A DNA stretch of 64,000 nt, from positions 3,844,001 through 3,908,000 of the forward strand of contig CAWDMP010000002.1 in assembly GCA_963803495.1 (NCBI GenBank). Direction: 5' to 3'. Positions 46,000 through 54,153 of this stretch are shown one piece after another (position 1 is the first letter of the stretch; the number at the start of each line of letters is the position of its first letter). Below the pieces are notes generated by a model. It ran no database searches and was not told the DNA's origin. It saw only the letters and a program-made list of their open reading frames with translations. Position numbers and translations under genes: made by a program. The DNA is from Persicitalea sp963803495. GTDB lineage: Bacteria > Bacteroidota > Bacteroidia > Cytophagales > Spirosomataceae.

Positions 46000-46031
46000 A
46001 GGTATTTAGGCGTTAGGTTTTTTAAATACCT
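46000..46031 (+). repeat. Small hairpin in a TTAGGTATTTAG microrepeat
   Basis: AGGTATTTA (46000-46008) pairs with TAAATACCT (46023-46031). It lies just after ppc in a stretch of degenerate TAGGTTTTAGG units, another member of the microrepeat hairpins. Confidence 0.5.
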
Positions 46032-46047
46032 GGTTCTTAGATTAGGC

Positions 46048-46091
46048 AAACACAGAACGCCCCGACCATTTGGCCGGGGCGTTCTGTGTTT
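46048..46091. terminator. Bidirectional terminator between ppc and the barrel gene
   Basis: A perfect 17-bp stem (AAACACAGAACGCCCCG at 46048-46064 and its complement at 46075-46091) has a ten-base loop. It lies between converging genes, with A/T-rich flanks on both sides. Confidence 0.9.
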
Positions 46092-46107
46092 AAAGGGTAC
46101 TGACTGC

Positions 46108-47292
46108 TTAGAATCGCAATCCGAAGTTGATCATCCGAATCCCAGGTCCTTTGTTTTCCTGGAACAGCGGGTTTAAATCATAATGGACGAATAGGTCAGG
46201 GAAATTACGAACGCCCAGTTCAAAGGCCGCGCCGTAGCGAAAATCGTTGAGGTAAAAGTCGCTACGTACCTTATCTTTTTTACCATCGGGCAGTTTGACT
46301 TTGGTATAGCCACCAAGCCGGTAGCCTACGTACCCGCCTGCACTGATGTGGGTCAAGAAAGCACTTCGGAAGCTGACCGTCGGCATGAGCGAGAAGTTAG
46401 CGTAAGGTACAGTCAGCTTTGATTTTCGCAAATCGAGTTCGCGGCTTTCGTTATTTTTTACCAGAGGAAATAACAGATCGGGTCCTGCGGTCGTCGTGTT
46501 CTTTTCAACCGTATTGTTCCCTTCAAACATCAGATTATTCCAAGCTACATCGAGGCCAAAATCGACGTGAAACCCAGCCGATTTGCCGCGCACAAGCGTG
46601 GCGCTCTTAACATACCCCAGGCTGATGTAACGCGAGCCAAATGGACGCAGATCGTATGCATCCGTGCTATAAGCTCCGCCCGGATCGTTGTTGCCATAGG
46701 CATTAAGCCCCAACGCCACGATGAAACCCTGACGCGGGCTGCGGTAACGATTCGTACGGTGGATGCGGATCACCCGATCGTCCCCATCGTCGCCGTCATC
46801 ACCGTCATCACCGTCTTTATCGTAGTCGCGACTCCGGTTACTACCATCGGTGGCGGTGGTGTCCACTCCCGATCGATTGCGACGGCGGTCTTTGTCGTCT
46901 TCATCGCCATCGTTTACGTCGATTCCGCGGGTGCTTATCCTTACTTCACGCTCACCGTCTTTAATATAAATTCCCCGAAGGTCAATCCTGACGTAGGACT
47001 TATCTCCGTCCTTTTTATCTTTGAGGTACTTGGTGCCGTCCAGATCCTCAAAGTAAATTTTCGTTTCTCCGTTGAGCGTGTCGAGCCGGGCACCGAGGTC
47101 TTTCAGCAAAGCGTTCAGGTCGTACTTTGTCAGTTTTTCAAGCTCCTTACGGTCGTCGCCGTAGATGATCATGCGGGTTTTGTCCCCAAATGTGATAATG
47201 ATCGAATCTTTTTGGGCTGGGGCGGCCTGAGCGCCTAGGTAGCTGAGCACGCAAAAGGCGCAGAGCGCAATTGTTTTTATGATAGTTTTCAT
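46108..47292 (-). CDS. Outer membrane barrel protein with acidic repeat linker
   Basis: A signal peptide (IIKTIALCAFCVLSYLGAQA) is followed by a periplasmic N-domain of short strands and helices (about residues 25-125). A charged linker holds a DGDDGDDGDDGDD repeat near 165-177, coded by a nine-base tandem unit. A C-terminal barrel follows (YISLGYVKSATLV, GFHVDFGLDVAWNNL, ..., GPGIRMINFGLRF with terminal Phe). I know no named function. It is the third gene of the sigma / anti-sigma unit, so it may be a target or sensor of that system. The Asp-rich linker may bind Ca2+, which is inference. Confidence 0.7.
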   Translation of the reverse strand: MKTIIKTIALCAFCVLSYLGAQAAPAQKDSIIITFGDKTRMIIYGDDRKELEKLTKYDLNALLKDLGARLDTLNGETKIYFEDLDGTKYLKDKKDGDKSYVRIDLRGIYIKDGEREVRISTRGIDVNDGDEDDKDRRRNRSGVDTTATDGSNRSRDYDKDGDDGDDGDDGDDRVIRIHRTNRYRSPRQGFIVALGLNAYGNNDPGGAYSTDAYDLRPFGSRYISLGYVKSATLVRGKSAGFHVDFGLDVAWNNLMFEGNNTVEKNTTTAGPDLLFPLVKNNESRELDLRKSKLTVPYANFSLMPTVSFRSAFLTHISAGGYVGYRLGGYTKVKLPDGKKDKVRSDFYLNDFRYGAAFELGVRNFPDLFVHYDLNPLFQENKGPGIRMINFGLRF

Positions 47293-47303
47293 GGCGATAG
47301 ATT

Positions 47304-48122
47304 TTACAGTTTGGTCTTTTCTTTAAATTCCTGATACCTTCTCGATACTTTATCTTCTTCGTTTCTGAGCTTCTCGTCAGCCCGGGCCAGAATCTTTTTC
47401 GGATTGAAACCTACTTCCTGCCAGTCGACGGCTTCGCCTTGCTTAGCGTTTTTGAGTTGTTGCATAATCTTGGCAAAGCGCGATTCCCTGCGTGCCTCTT
47501 CCTGAACCGGCTCATCCCAGTCGACCGTTGCCCTGATCACCCGTTTTTCGGGGGCGGTTGTTGCCTCGGGCACAACCGCAGCCACCACTTCGATCGTTTC
47601 CGAAAGAGACGGTTCCTCAGCCGACGATACCAAAGTTTCGGTTTCAACCGCTTCGCGTTCGATGGCTGCAATCTCGACTACTTCACGAACCGGCGTAGCT
47701 ACCCGCTCCGTTTGATTTCTGAGACTTGAGGCCGGATTTGGGTTCGTAACGGTAGCGTACTGTTTTGCTTCAACCGGCGTAGGCAGCGTTTTATCTGATA
47801 CGCTCGCCGGTACGGTTTCCCGCGCTTCGATGGCTGGTTCAATAGGCTCGATACTCGCCGGAACTGCACCAAAGCCCTTGGTCTCCTTCTGGACGACCGC
47901 CACTTCCGTTCCTGTCGAGACCGCAGGCTGACTTTGCCAGAGCAGGTAGCCGGTAGTCAGGAGCAAAGTCAGGCTTGCGGCGACAGACCAGAACCAGCCC
48001 CCGAGGCGGCGGGTTTTCTTTTCCTGTTTGGCCTCGATCCGGTCCCACAAATCGGGTGATACCTTTGGTTCCCAGTGGGTTAGTTTTTTGGCAAACAGGT
48101 CGTCAATAGGTTGCTTCTTCAT
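47304..48122 (-). CDS. Probable anti-sigma factor (single-span membrane protein)
   Basis: The 272 residues have a cytoplasmic N-terminus (MKKQPIDDLFAKKLTHWEPK) and SPDLWDRIEAKQEKKTRRLG that can bind a sigma factor. One membrane helix follows (WFWSVAASLTLLLTTGYLLW). A long periplasmic region is rich in Glu, Val, Thr and Pro and looks disordered, ending in a helical KIMQQLKNAKQGEAVDWQEV part. It overlaps the sigma gene by 20 bases, the usual coupling. No zinc-binding HxxxCxxC motif is seen. Confidence 0.7.
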   Translation of the reverse strand: MKKQPIDDLFAKKLTHWEPKVSPDLWDRIEAKQEKKTRRLGGWFWSVAASLTLLLTTGYLLWQSQPAVSTGTEVAVVQKETKGFGAVPASIEPIEPAIEARETVPASVSDKTLPTPVEAKQYATVTNPNPASSLRNQTERVATPVREVVEIAAIEREAVETETLVSSAEEPSLSETIEVVAAVVPEATTAPEKRVIRATVDWDEPVQEEARRESRFAKIMQQLKNAKQGEAVDWQEVGFNPKKILARADEKLRNEEDKVSRRYQEFKEKTKL

Positions 48123-48693
48123 ATTCTACTTTTTTTTTAAACTCATCTTCCCAATCCGTTACGCGCTGCTGCAGCAAAGCACGTGCCCGGTGCAATTGTG
48201 ATTTGGAGGTACTCTCGGTGATGCCGAGCTTTTCGGCAATTTCAGCGTGGGAAAAGCCCTCGATTGCGTACAGATTAAAAACCGTTCGGTACCCTACCGG
48301 TAGGGTGGCAATCATCTGCATCATTTCTTCGGCTTCCAGCGCCTGATCGGCCAATGCGTTGTCCGAGACACGCTCGGCTTCAGTCATGTCGGCTGTTTCC
48401 GGAATTTGCTTACGTTTTCGCAGGTACCCAAGCGACTCGTTCACCATGATCCGGCGCATCCAGCCTTCAAAACTCCCCTCACTTTTAAATTGGCCGATCT
48501 TGTCGAACACCTTCATGAACCCCTCCACCAGAATGTCTTCGGCGACCATGTGATCCGGGGCATAGCGCATACAGATCCCCAGCATTCGGGACGCATACTT
48601 TTCGTAAAGCTGGCGTTGCGCTTTGGGGTCGGCTTGCCTTAAAGCTTTCACCAATTGCGCTTCCTGATTAAAGAGGGGTAAAATCCTGGCCAT
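48103..48693 (-). CDS. ECF RNA polymerase sigma factor
   Basis: Start ATG 48693 gives MARILPLFNQEAQLVKALRQ; a start 24 bases upstream is possible. Region 2 is DPKAQRQLYEKYASRMLGIC to EDILVEGFMKVFDKIGQF and FEGWMRRIMVNESLGYLRKR. Region 4 is LPVGYRTVFNLYAIEGFSHA with the helix-turn-helix EIAEKLGITESTSKSQLHRA. It redirects RNA polymerase to envelope-related promoters. The partner anti-sigma gene follows with an overlap. No starvation or iron receptor is beside it, so its signal is unknown. Confidence 0.93.
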   Translation of the reverse strand: MARILPLFNQEAQLVKALRQADPKAQRQLYEKYASRMLGICMRYAPDHMVAEDILVEGFMKVFDKIGQFKSEGSFEGWMRRIMVNESLGYLRKRKQIPETADMTEAERVSDNALADQALEAEEMMQMIATLPVGYRTVFNLYAIEGFSHAEIAEKLGITESTSKSQLHRARALLQQRVTDWEDEFKKKVEYEEATY

Positions 48694-48820
48694 TCCATTG
48701 GGGTGGTTCAGTAGCAAGATGCATATTCGCCCCCGGCAGGTTGCACGGAGTTTTTTATTTTTTTATAAAAAAAGGGAAAGAGCTGTTTATAAGCCTTTTC
48801 CCTTTGTGATATTCTCGTTT

Positions 48821-48864
48821 GCGTTTGTAACGCGAACGTTGCGTAATGCGCGTTTGCAACGCGC
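48821..48864. repeat. Two pentaloop palindromes upstream of the sigma gene
   Basis: GCGT-TTGTA-ACGC (48821-48833) and GCGCGT-TTGCA-ACGCGC (48848-48864) have the same loop as the copies in the accessory zone 42 kb away. They lie between the end of the respiratory operon and the sigma factor start. The spacer 48694-48921 holds no gene. Confidence 0.75.
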
Positions 48865-48921
48865 TATCAGCGGGTTCGCGACTGGCCGCTCGTCTTTCCA
48901 GCGATCACCCGTATCCCTACG

Positions 48922-49206
48922 TTACCTTCCAATGGCCGACTGAACCCGCGAGGTGACCAGACGGCGTTCATTGCGGGCCTTCCGGCTATCGCGGTACCAA
49001 AGGTAGGCGATCACGCAAACGATGAGGTAGGGCATGAAGAACAGGTACATGATACCCGTATTGAGTCCAATGCCTACATTGTTGCGGCCGTTACCCATCG
49101 TGCTCTCCACCGAACCCCGGCACATGGCACACTGCGCCCACAAGTCTCCGGCGTTCAATACGACCAGCAAAACAACGAAAGCTAATTTTCCTGTGATATT
49201 TTTCAT
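48922..49206 (-). CDS. Small membrane protein with CxxC, end of the oxidase operon
   Basis: The 94 residues have a signal-like first helix (KLAFVVLLVVLNAGDLWA), then QCAMCRGSVES with a CxxC pair, a second membrane helix (MYLFFMPYLIVCVIAYLWYR) and a basic tail. No family name comes to me. Its place directly after the DUF420 gene (stop/start overlap at 49203-49206) and the Sco-like gene suggests help in copper delivery or assembly of the oxidase. The CxxC faces the periplasm if the first helix is cleaved or spans inward-out. Confidence 0.55.
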   Translation of the reverse strand: MKNITGKLAFVVLLVVLNAGDLWAQCAMCRGSVESTMGNGRNNVGIGLNTGIMYLFFMPYLIVCVIAYLWYRDSRKARNERRLVTSRVQSAIGR

Positions 49207-49742
49207 GCGTAATAAGGACTAATCAAAAAATACACTATAACGCCTGTAATACTGACGTACAACCAAATGGGATACGCCCATCGCACGGTCTTCCGGTGCT
49301 CGGCGATTTGGTTGCTGTAAGCGAAGTACACCGCGCGCAGTACAAACCACACGACCACAACCGACAAAACGATGTGGCTAATCAAAAGAAAATAATAAAA
49401 GGGCCGGATGACGCCGGTCCCGCCAAACGACGTGGATTCATTGGTCAGGTGATAGAGCACATAACTCACCAAAAACACCGAACCCAGCAAAAACGCGGCA
49501 GTCATGGTGCGGCGGTGCGCGGTGATGTTCTTTTGCTTGATGAAGTAAAGCCCAATGATGAGCAAACCAGCAGTCAACGAGTTGATAATCGCGTTGAGAT
49601 GGGGAAGTACCTTGGTCCACGATCCCAGATCGAGCTTCTGAGGCAAGCCGAGCAGTACCGCCACCGCCACCGGAATAGCAACGGCCAGGATGTTGATGAT
49701 CCAGTTATACTTTTTGCCTTTTTCAAGTACCAGCGTTTCCAA
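49203..49742 (-). CDS. DUF420-family membrane protein
   Basis: The 179 residues have five predicted membrane helices: WIINILAVAIPVAVAVLLGL, AIINSLTAGLLIIGLYFI, AAFLLGSVFLVSYVLYHLT, FYYFLLISHIVLSVVVVWFV and PIWLYVSITGVIVYFLI. Conserved His residues are in PHLNA, AHRR and SHIVL. DUF420 proteins (YozB/CtaM group) are linked to cytochrome oxidase assembly and occur beside cox genes, as here. The start lies 11 bases after the Sco-like gene. Confidence 0.8.
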   Translation of the reverse strand: METLVLEKGKKYNWIINILAVAIPVAVAVLLGLPQKLDLGSWTKVLPHLNAIINSLTAGLLIIGLYFIKQKNITAHRRTMTAAFLLGSVFLVSYVLYHLTNESTSFGGTGVIRPFYYFLLISHIVLSVVVVWFVLRAVYFAYSNQIAEHRKTVRWAYPIWLYVSITGVIVYFLISPYYA

Positions 49743-49752
49743 TGCTTTTCAA

Positions 49753-50406
49753 TTATTTTTCCGTTCTGTTATGTTCGAGAATCCTGATTTCGGCCATCAG
49801 GCGCTCCGTTTCCTCTGGGTCGAGGGCATCGTAGTAGCCCCGAATATAGCCTTCGGAATCTACTAAACTTAACCTCGCATCAGGCGAAATAGTTTGTCCG
49901 GTGTTGGCATTTGTGCCGAGATGAAAAGTGGTTCGCAACAACCCATCGAGCGTAGCTGCTGGTGCAACAGCCACGAGCCAGCGCTCACCAAAATTTTGGG
50001 CTTGTCGGATGTCTGCTTCAAGGGTACTTTGAGTGCTGTCGACCAGCGAAAGCAAACTGAGACGTGGGTAATCGCTCAGCAGTCCGGCTACCCGACTCAG
50101 ATGCGCTATGACTTCCTGCGCGGTTTCGATCGATGCGCCGCTCAAATTGGCGACCACCATCGTCTGACCGAAGGTTTTAGCTTGGGTGATTGGTGTCCCG
50201 GTGGGGGAGGGCAAGGAGAAATTGCTAATACGTTGATAAACCGTATCGCCTTCGACTATGCGAATCTCCTGGGTCAGGGCATCGCGCTCGGGCGCAAAGA
50301 AGGGGAGGTCGTAACGGTTGGTAGTAAAAACCTTGAGAAATATAAAAATCAAAACCGGGAATACCAATGTAAGAATCAGTAACCCGGTTTTTGCGTATTT
50401 CTGCAT
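49753..50406 (-). CDS. Sco1/SenC-like thioredoxin-fold protein lacking the copper cysteines
   Basis: The 217 residues start with a membrane anchor (GLLILTLVFPVLIFIFLKVF). The thioredoxin-like layout of Sco proteins follows (RISNFSLPSPTGTPITQAKT, TMVVANLSGASIETAQEVIA, LLSLVDSTQSTLEADI, DARLSLVDSEGYIRGYYDAL). Where Sco has CxxxCP the sequence reads SGASIET, with no Cys in the whole protein. It cannot bind copper in the normal way or do thiol chemistry. Position between cox4 and DUF420 is the usual place of Sco. It may act as an assembly scaffold. Confidence 0.7.
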   Translation of the reverse strand: MQKYAKTGLLILTLVFPVLIFIFLKVFTTNRYDLPFFAPERDALTQEIRIVEGDTVYQRISNFSLPSPTGTPITQAKTFGQTMVVANLSGASIETAQEVIAHLSRVAGLLSDYPRLSLLSLVDSTQSTLEADIRQAQNFGERWLVAVAPAATLDGLLRTTFHLGTNANTGQTISPDARLSLVDSEGYIRGYYDALDPEETERLMAEIRILEHNRTEK

Positions 50407-50412
50407 GAGACG

Positions 50413-50733
50413 TTACCTCAGATTGAAGATGGAACCACCTTCCAGCATCAGTGCGCCCAGTAGCCACACCACGAAGATTACCGGGATCAGAATCGCCCAA
50501 ATCAATGATTTCGTTTCGTCTTTCAGGTGCATGAACTCACCGACGATGTAAAAGGCCTTCACAATGGTGAGCAGTACAAAGATCAGTACTTTGAGCGAGC
50601 TGGCCTCCATCGTGAACGCGATGAGGAATTCGAACGCGGTAATACCCGAAAGAATGCCGAATACCTTCCATATTTGACGGCGATGTGCCGCTCCTCCGTC
50701 GTCGTGGTGATCTACTTCTATTTCTTGCTGCAT
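50413..50733 (-). CDS. Cytochrome c oxidase subunit IV (prokaryotic type)
   Basis: Start ATG 50733 gives MQQEIEVDHHDDGGAAHRRQ; the longer frame adds an unlikely leader. Three membrane helices are present: IWKVFGILSGITAFEFLIAF, VLIFVLLTIVKAFYIVGEFM and LIWAILIPVIFVVWLLGALM. FYIVGEFMHLK is the COX4_pro/CyoD signature. It is a small structural subunit of the oxidase in the inner membrane. It lies 22 bases after the larger subunit III gene. Confidence 0.85.
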   Translation of the reverse strand: MQQEIEVDHHDDGGAAHRRQIWKVFGILSGITAFEFLIAFTMEASSLKVLIFVLLTIVKAFYIVGEFMHLKDETKSLIWAILIPVIFVVWLLGALMLEGGSIFNLR

Positions 50734-50755
50734 AGCTTTTTTGATTGAAATTCGA

Positions 50756-51529
50756 TTAAACCAGATAGAAGAATGTAAATACGAAGACCCAAACCAGGTC
50801 GACAAAGTGCCAGTACAAACCTACTTTCTCCACCATTTCATAGTGGCCTCGGCGTGCGTAGAAGGCCGTGGCTGATCGGTAGAAGATCAGCACATTGAGC
50901 AGTACGCCGCTCAGTACGTGCGTACCGTGAAAGCCCGTGATGAAGAAGAAGAAATCGGCAAAAGCGGGCGGGCCGTATTGGTTCTCGGCCAGGTTAGCAC
51001 CATAAATGGTACGCTCGACCCAATTGCCGTTCACGATCTCGCGGATTACGCTGCCTTCTTCGGTACCGTGGATAAAGTGCGCCCATTCCCAAGCCTGGCA
51101 ACCCAGGAAGGTAAAGCCACCCAAAATCGTCCAAAGCATGTACTTGTCGACGTTCTCACGGTCCATACGGTGCCCGGCTTCCACAGCCAGTACCATCGTG
51201 ACGCTGCTGAAAATCAGAATGAAGGTCATGATACCCACAAAGACCAGAGGCAATTCGATGCCGTGCAGAAAAGGTACGGCTTCGTACACTTTCTCAGGAA
51301 TAGGCCAGTAGTTTTGTGAAAAAGTAAAATCAGCAACCGAACCTTCGTAAGATGGAAAGCTGAAACGGACCAAGCCGTAAGATACCAGCAGCGCCGAGAA
51401 GGTGAACGTATCGGAGATCAGGAAAAACCACATCATGAGTTTTCCATAACTCGCCTTCATCGGTTCGATACCACCCGCCCACATTTTGGGTTTCACGGTA
51501 CCGGTGGTCGTTGTTGCAGTTGCAGCCAT
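50756..51529 (-). CDS. Cytochrome c oxidase subunit III (second copy)
   Basis: The ATG at 51529 is preferred over the GTG just before it. About 257 residues with seven membrane helices: MMWFFLISDTFTFSALLVSY, LVFVGIMTFILIFSSVTMVL and FFFFITGFHGTHVLSGVLLN are CoxC/CyoC blocks, with conserved Glu and His, ending YWHFVDLVWVFVFTFFYLV. Subunit III stabilises the oxygen-reducing core. It follows a shorter subunit III gene with the same C-terminal pattern, so the operon has two. Confidence 0.9.
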   Translation of the reverse strand: MAATATTTTGTVKPKMWAGGIEPMKASYGKLMMWFFLISDTFTFSALLVSYGLVRFSFPSYEGSVADFTFSQNYWPIPEKVYEAVPFLHGIELPLVFVGIMTFILIFSSVTMVLAVEAGHRMDRENVDKYMLWTILGGFTFLGCQAWEWAHFIHGTEEGSVIREIVNGNWVERTIYGANLAENQYGPPAFADFFFFITGFHGTHVLSGVLLNVLIFYRSATAFYARRGHYEMVEKVGLYWHFVDLVWVFVFTFFYLV

Positions 51530-51544
51530 CACGTCGTTAGATTA

Positions 51545-52135
51545 TCAATTAAAGGTCAATAAAAAGAAAAACAGGTATACCCAAAGGATGTCCAAAAAGT
51601 GCCAATACGTAGCGCAAATCTCGATTCGACGCAAATTTTTGGCGTGTACTTTAAGCCGAAATGCCGATACCAGGGCCGCAATCAGAACAATAAGGCCACT
51701 GATCAGGTGGAAACCATGCAGCCCGGTGAAAACGTACAGAAAGGACCCGGACGGGTTGCCCACGAAGAACACTTTCATGTCTACCATCTGGCGCCAGCCT
51801 TCGAACTGCATCCACAAGAATACCATTCCGAGGACAAAAGTAACAGAAATCGCCGTTTTCAGACCGGTAAAATTATCTTTTTTTGCGGAGAAGTAGGCCC
51901 ATTGCATACTAATGCTGCTCAAAAGCAGTACTCCGGTGCTGTACCAGAAAACCATAGGCATGTCAAATTCCACCCAGTTGCCCTCAGCGCGACGCACCAG
52001 GTAGGCGCTAGTCTGAGAGGCGAATAGCATCACGATGCTCACAATGAAGAGCCAAAGGATGAATTTCTTCGGATCGACCGAAAGGGTAGCCTCCGGTTCT
52101 CTTTGTATGTTTAAATCAGGTTGAAGCGTTTCCAT
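51545..52135 (-). CDS. Cytochrome c oxidase subunit III (first copy)
   Basis: The 196 residues have five membrane helices, including FILWLFIVSIVMLFASQTSA, FVLGMVFLWMQFEGWRQMVD, LYVFTGLHGFHLISGLIVLI and YWHFLDILWVYLFFFLLTF. Family residues of COX3 are present. It lacks the first two helices of long forms, as usual for bacterial five-helix types. It is separated from the second subunit III by 15 bases. Confidence 0.9.
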   Translation of the reverse strand: METLQPDLNIQREPEATLSVDPKKFILWLFIVSIVMLFASQTSAYLVRRAEGNWVEFDMPMVFWYSTGVLLLSSISMQWAYFSAKKDNFTGLKTAISVTFVLGMVFLWMQFEGWRQMVDMKVFFVGNPSGSFLYVFTGLHGFHLISGLIVLIAALVSAFRLKVHAKNLRRIEICATYWHFLDILWVYLFFFLLTFN

Positions 52136-52191
52136 TGGTCAAATTTAAATGATAGAAAAGTGAACGATAGAATACCCATTCACTCATGATT

Positions 52192-53085
52192 CTAAACCTT
52201 GTCTAGTAAATAAGCGATTTGCACGATGGGCAGGTAGATGAACGAGCCGAACATTAATTGCAAAGCTGTCTTATCCGTGCACTTTCGCATGAGATGGAAA
52301 GTCTGAGCCAGAAACAACACGCCGAAAAGGGTCGCCACGAAGGCAGAATTGATTCCCGTCATCCCCAGGTAATAAGGTACCCAACCGAAAGGCAGCAAAA
52401 ACAATGTCCAGATCATAATCTGAATCGTGGTGTTCAGATCCTTGCCCCCCTTGGAGGGCAACATCTTAAATCCTGCTCTCTTATAGTCTTCGTCCAATAC
52501 CCAGGCAATAGCCCAAAAGTGCGGGAACTGCCAGAAAAACTGAATAGCGAATAGAATACCGGGCTCCAAACCAAACTGGTTGGTGGCCGCAATCCAGCCA
52601 ATCATGGGCGGGAATGCACCCGGAAAAGCACCGACAAACACTGCGATTGGCCCGACGCGCTTGAGCGGTGTGTACACGAAGCCATAGAGGATAAGTGACA
52701 ATGCCGCCAGTAAGGCCGTTCTCATGTTAAAATACACAGCGAAAATCGTCAGCGCGGTAATACCCAGAAAAGCCGACCAGACAATCGCCTCCTGCACCGT
52801 GACTCGACCGCTCGGCAGCGGTCGTTCGGCCGTTCGCTTCATCAACTTATCGAGGTCTTTCTCGATGATCTGGTTAATGATGTTGGCCGAACCCGTAATG
52901 GCAATCGCTCCCACGCAAAAGAGGGTCAACATGCCCCAGTTTACGTTACTTACCGCCAACGAGTACCCGATGGCTCCTGAGAAAGCCACCAAAGCAGCCA
53001 ATCGGAATTTGAGCAGTTCGAAAAGTGCCTTTATTTTCGCGGCCGCCCCAAGCTCAGCGCTTAGATTTTGTTCCGTTACAATCAT
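52192..53085 (-). CDS. ctaB: Heme O synthase (protoheme IX farnesyltransferase)
   Basis: The 297 residues have about nine membrane helices and the UbiA-type motif NIINQIIEKDLDKLMKRTAERPLPSGRV with the Asp pairs for Mg-diphosphate (N-x-x-x-D-x-x-x-D region). A second Asp motif (LDEDYKRAGFKMLPSKGGKD) follows. It adds a farnesyl group to heme b, the first step to heme A. It lies 45 bases after ctaA in the oxidase operon, so supply of heme A is tied to oxidase expression. Confidence 0.93.
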   Translation of the reverse strand: MIVTEQNLSAELGAAAKIKALFELLKFRLAALVAFSGAIGYSLAVSNVNWGMLTLFCVGAIAITGSANIINQIIEKDLDKLMKRTAERPLPSGRVTVQEAIVWSAFLGITALTIFAVYFNMRTALLAALSLILYGFVYTPLKRVGPIAVFVGAFPGAFPPMIGWIAATNQFGLEPGILFAIQFFWQFPHFWAIAWVLDEDYKRAGFKMLPSKGGKDLNTTIQIMIWTLFLLPFGWVPYYLGMTGINSAFVATLFGVLFLAQTFHLMRKCTDKTALQLMFGSFIYLPIVQIAYLLDKV

Positions 53086-53130
53086 GTTTGGAATTAGATG
53101 ACAGATTATTATCTATAAAAAAACAAGTGT

Positions 53131-54153
53131 CTAAGAATAAAGTTCGGAAGTTTGCGGTGTTTCGATCACCTCGATTCTCTTACCCGAAAAGCTAAGGTAA
53201 AGTAAAAACTGCGCACCAGCCAGCAATACGGCAAGCGTCAGGTGAACGGGTTGAAGTAAGGCTGGAATGCCGAAATAGGCCATCGTGACTCCGGTCGCGA
53301 TTTCCAATCCTACCAATCCCACGATCCACCGGCTCAAAATATCCGATACGGTCTTACGATCGAGATGCTTGCGGATTTGATGGAAAAGATAAGCGTTTGA
53401 AAGTAGCAGCAAGATGGAAAACGACCGGTGTATGTAAAATTCGATGCCCAGATTCTCGATCCATATGTCTCGCTGTCCGTACCCCAACTTCCCGGCCATA
53501 ATGTCTACTGCCTCACGTACCTGAGTACCCATAACTATCTGCACAAATGAAAGTGCGATAACGACTGCCACGATCGTCTTCAACCCCGTACTCTTTGTCG
53601 GAATAACATCCATCGAAAATCTGGGGTATACTCTTGCCAGAAGATACAGAAGGATGAAGACGATCACGATAGCCACAACCATGTGCAGTGTTACCATAAC
53701 CGGGTGCAATTCGCTTGAGACTACCTTCGAACCCAACCAGCCCTGAAAGCCTACCAATACGAATGCTGCCAGACTAGCGTAAAACAGATTTGAACGGCCT
53801 TTCTTGCGATAAGGAACAGAGGCGAGCAGCGTAGCGAAAATCAACAATCCCGTAACCGCACCTAACAGTCGGTTTACATACTCGATCCAGGTCTTGGTAG
53901 CGTTAAACTCTACTTCGCCCTTAAGCTTTGCACCATATACCTCTTTATAATCCAATGGTAGCTGGGACACCTCCGTGGGGGGGATCCAGCTACCAAAGCA
54001 TTTGGGCCAATCCGGGCAACCCATTCCCGCGCCAGTACTTCTTACGATTCCACCGGCGACAATCAGCAGATATACTGTGACTACCGTGACGACGGTCAAT
54101 CGTCTAAACAGACGATCATGTGTCGAATCAATGGTGTTGGTCGAACTGGTCAT
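53131..54153 (-). CDS. ctaA: Heme A synthase
   Basis: The 340 residues with eight membrane helices include VAGGIVRSTGAGMGCPDWPK (family motif), FNATKTWIEYVNRLLGAVTG (His-type heme site replaced by Asn/Tyr region), SELHPVMVTLHMVVAIV and FYIHRSFSILLLL with paired His ligands, then PVHLTLAVLLAGAQ. It oxidises heme O to heme A. The start overlaps the end of coxA by 26 bases. Confidence 0.92.
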   Translation of the reverse strand: MTSSTNTIDSTHDRLFRRLTVVTVVTVYLLIVAGGIVRSTGAGMGCPDWPKCFGSWIPPTEVSQLPLDYKEVYGAKLKGEVEFNATKTWIEYVNRLLGAVTGLLIFATLLASVPYRKKGRSNLFYASLAAFVLVGFQGWLGSKVVSSELHPVMVTLHMVVAIVIVFILLYLLARVYPRFSMDVIPTKSTGLKTIVAVVIALSFVQIVMGTQVREAVDIMAGKLGYGQRDIWIENLGIEFYIHRSFSILLLLSNAYLFHQIRKHLDRKTVSDILSRWIVGLVGLEIATGVTMAYFGIPALLQPVHLTLAVLLAGAQFLLYLSFSGKRIEVIETPQTSELYS

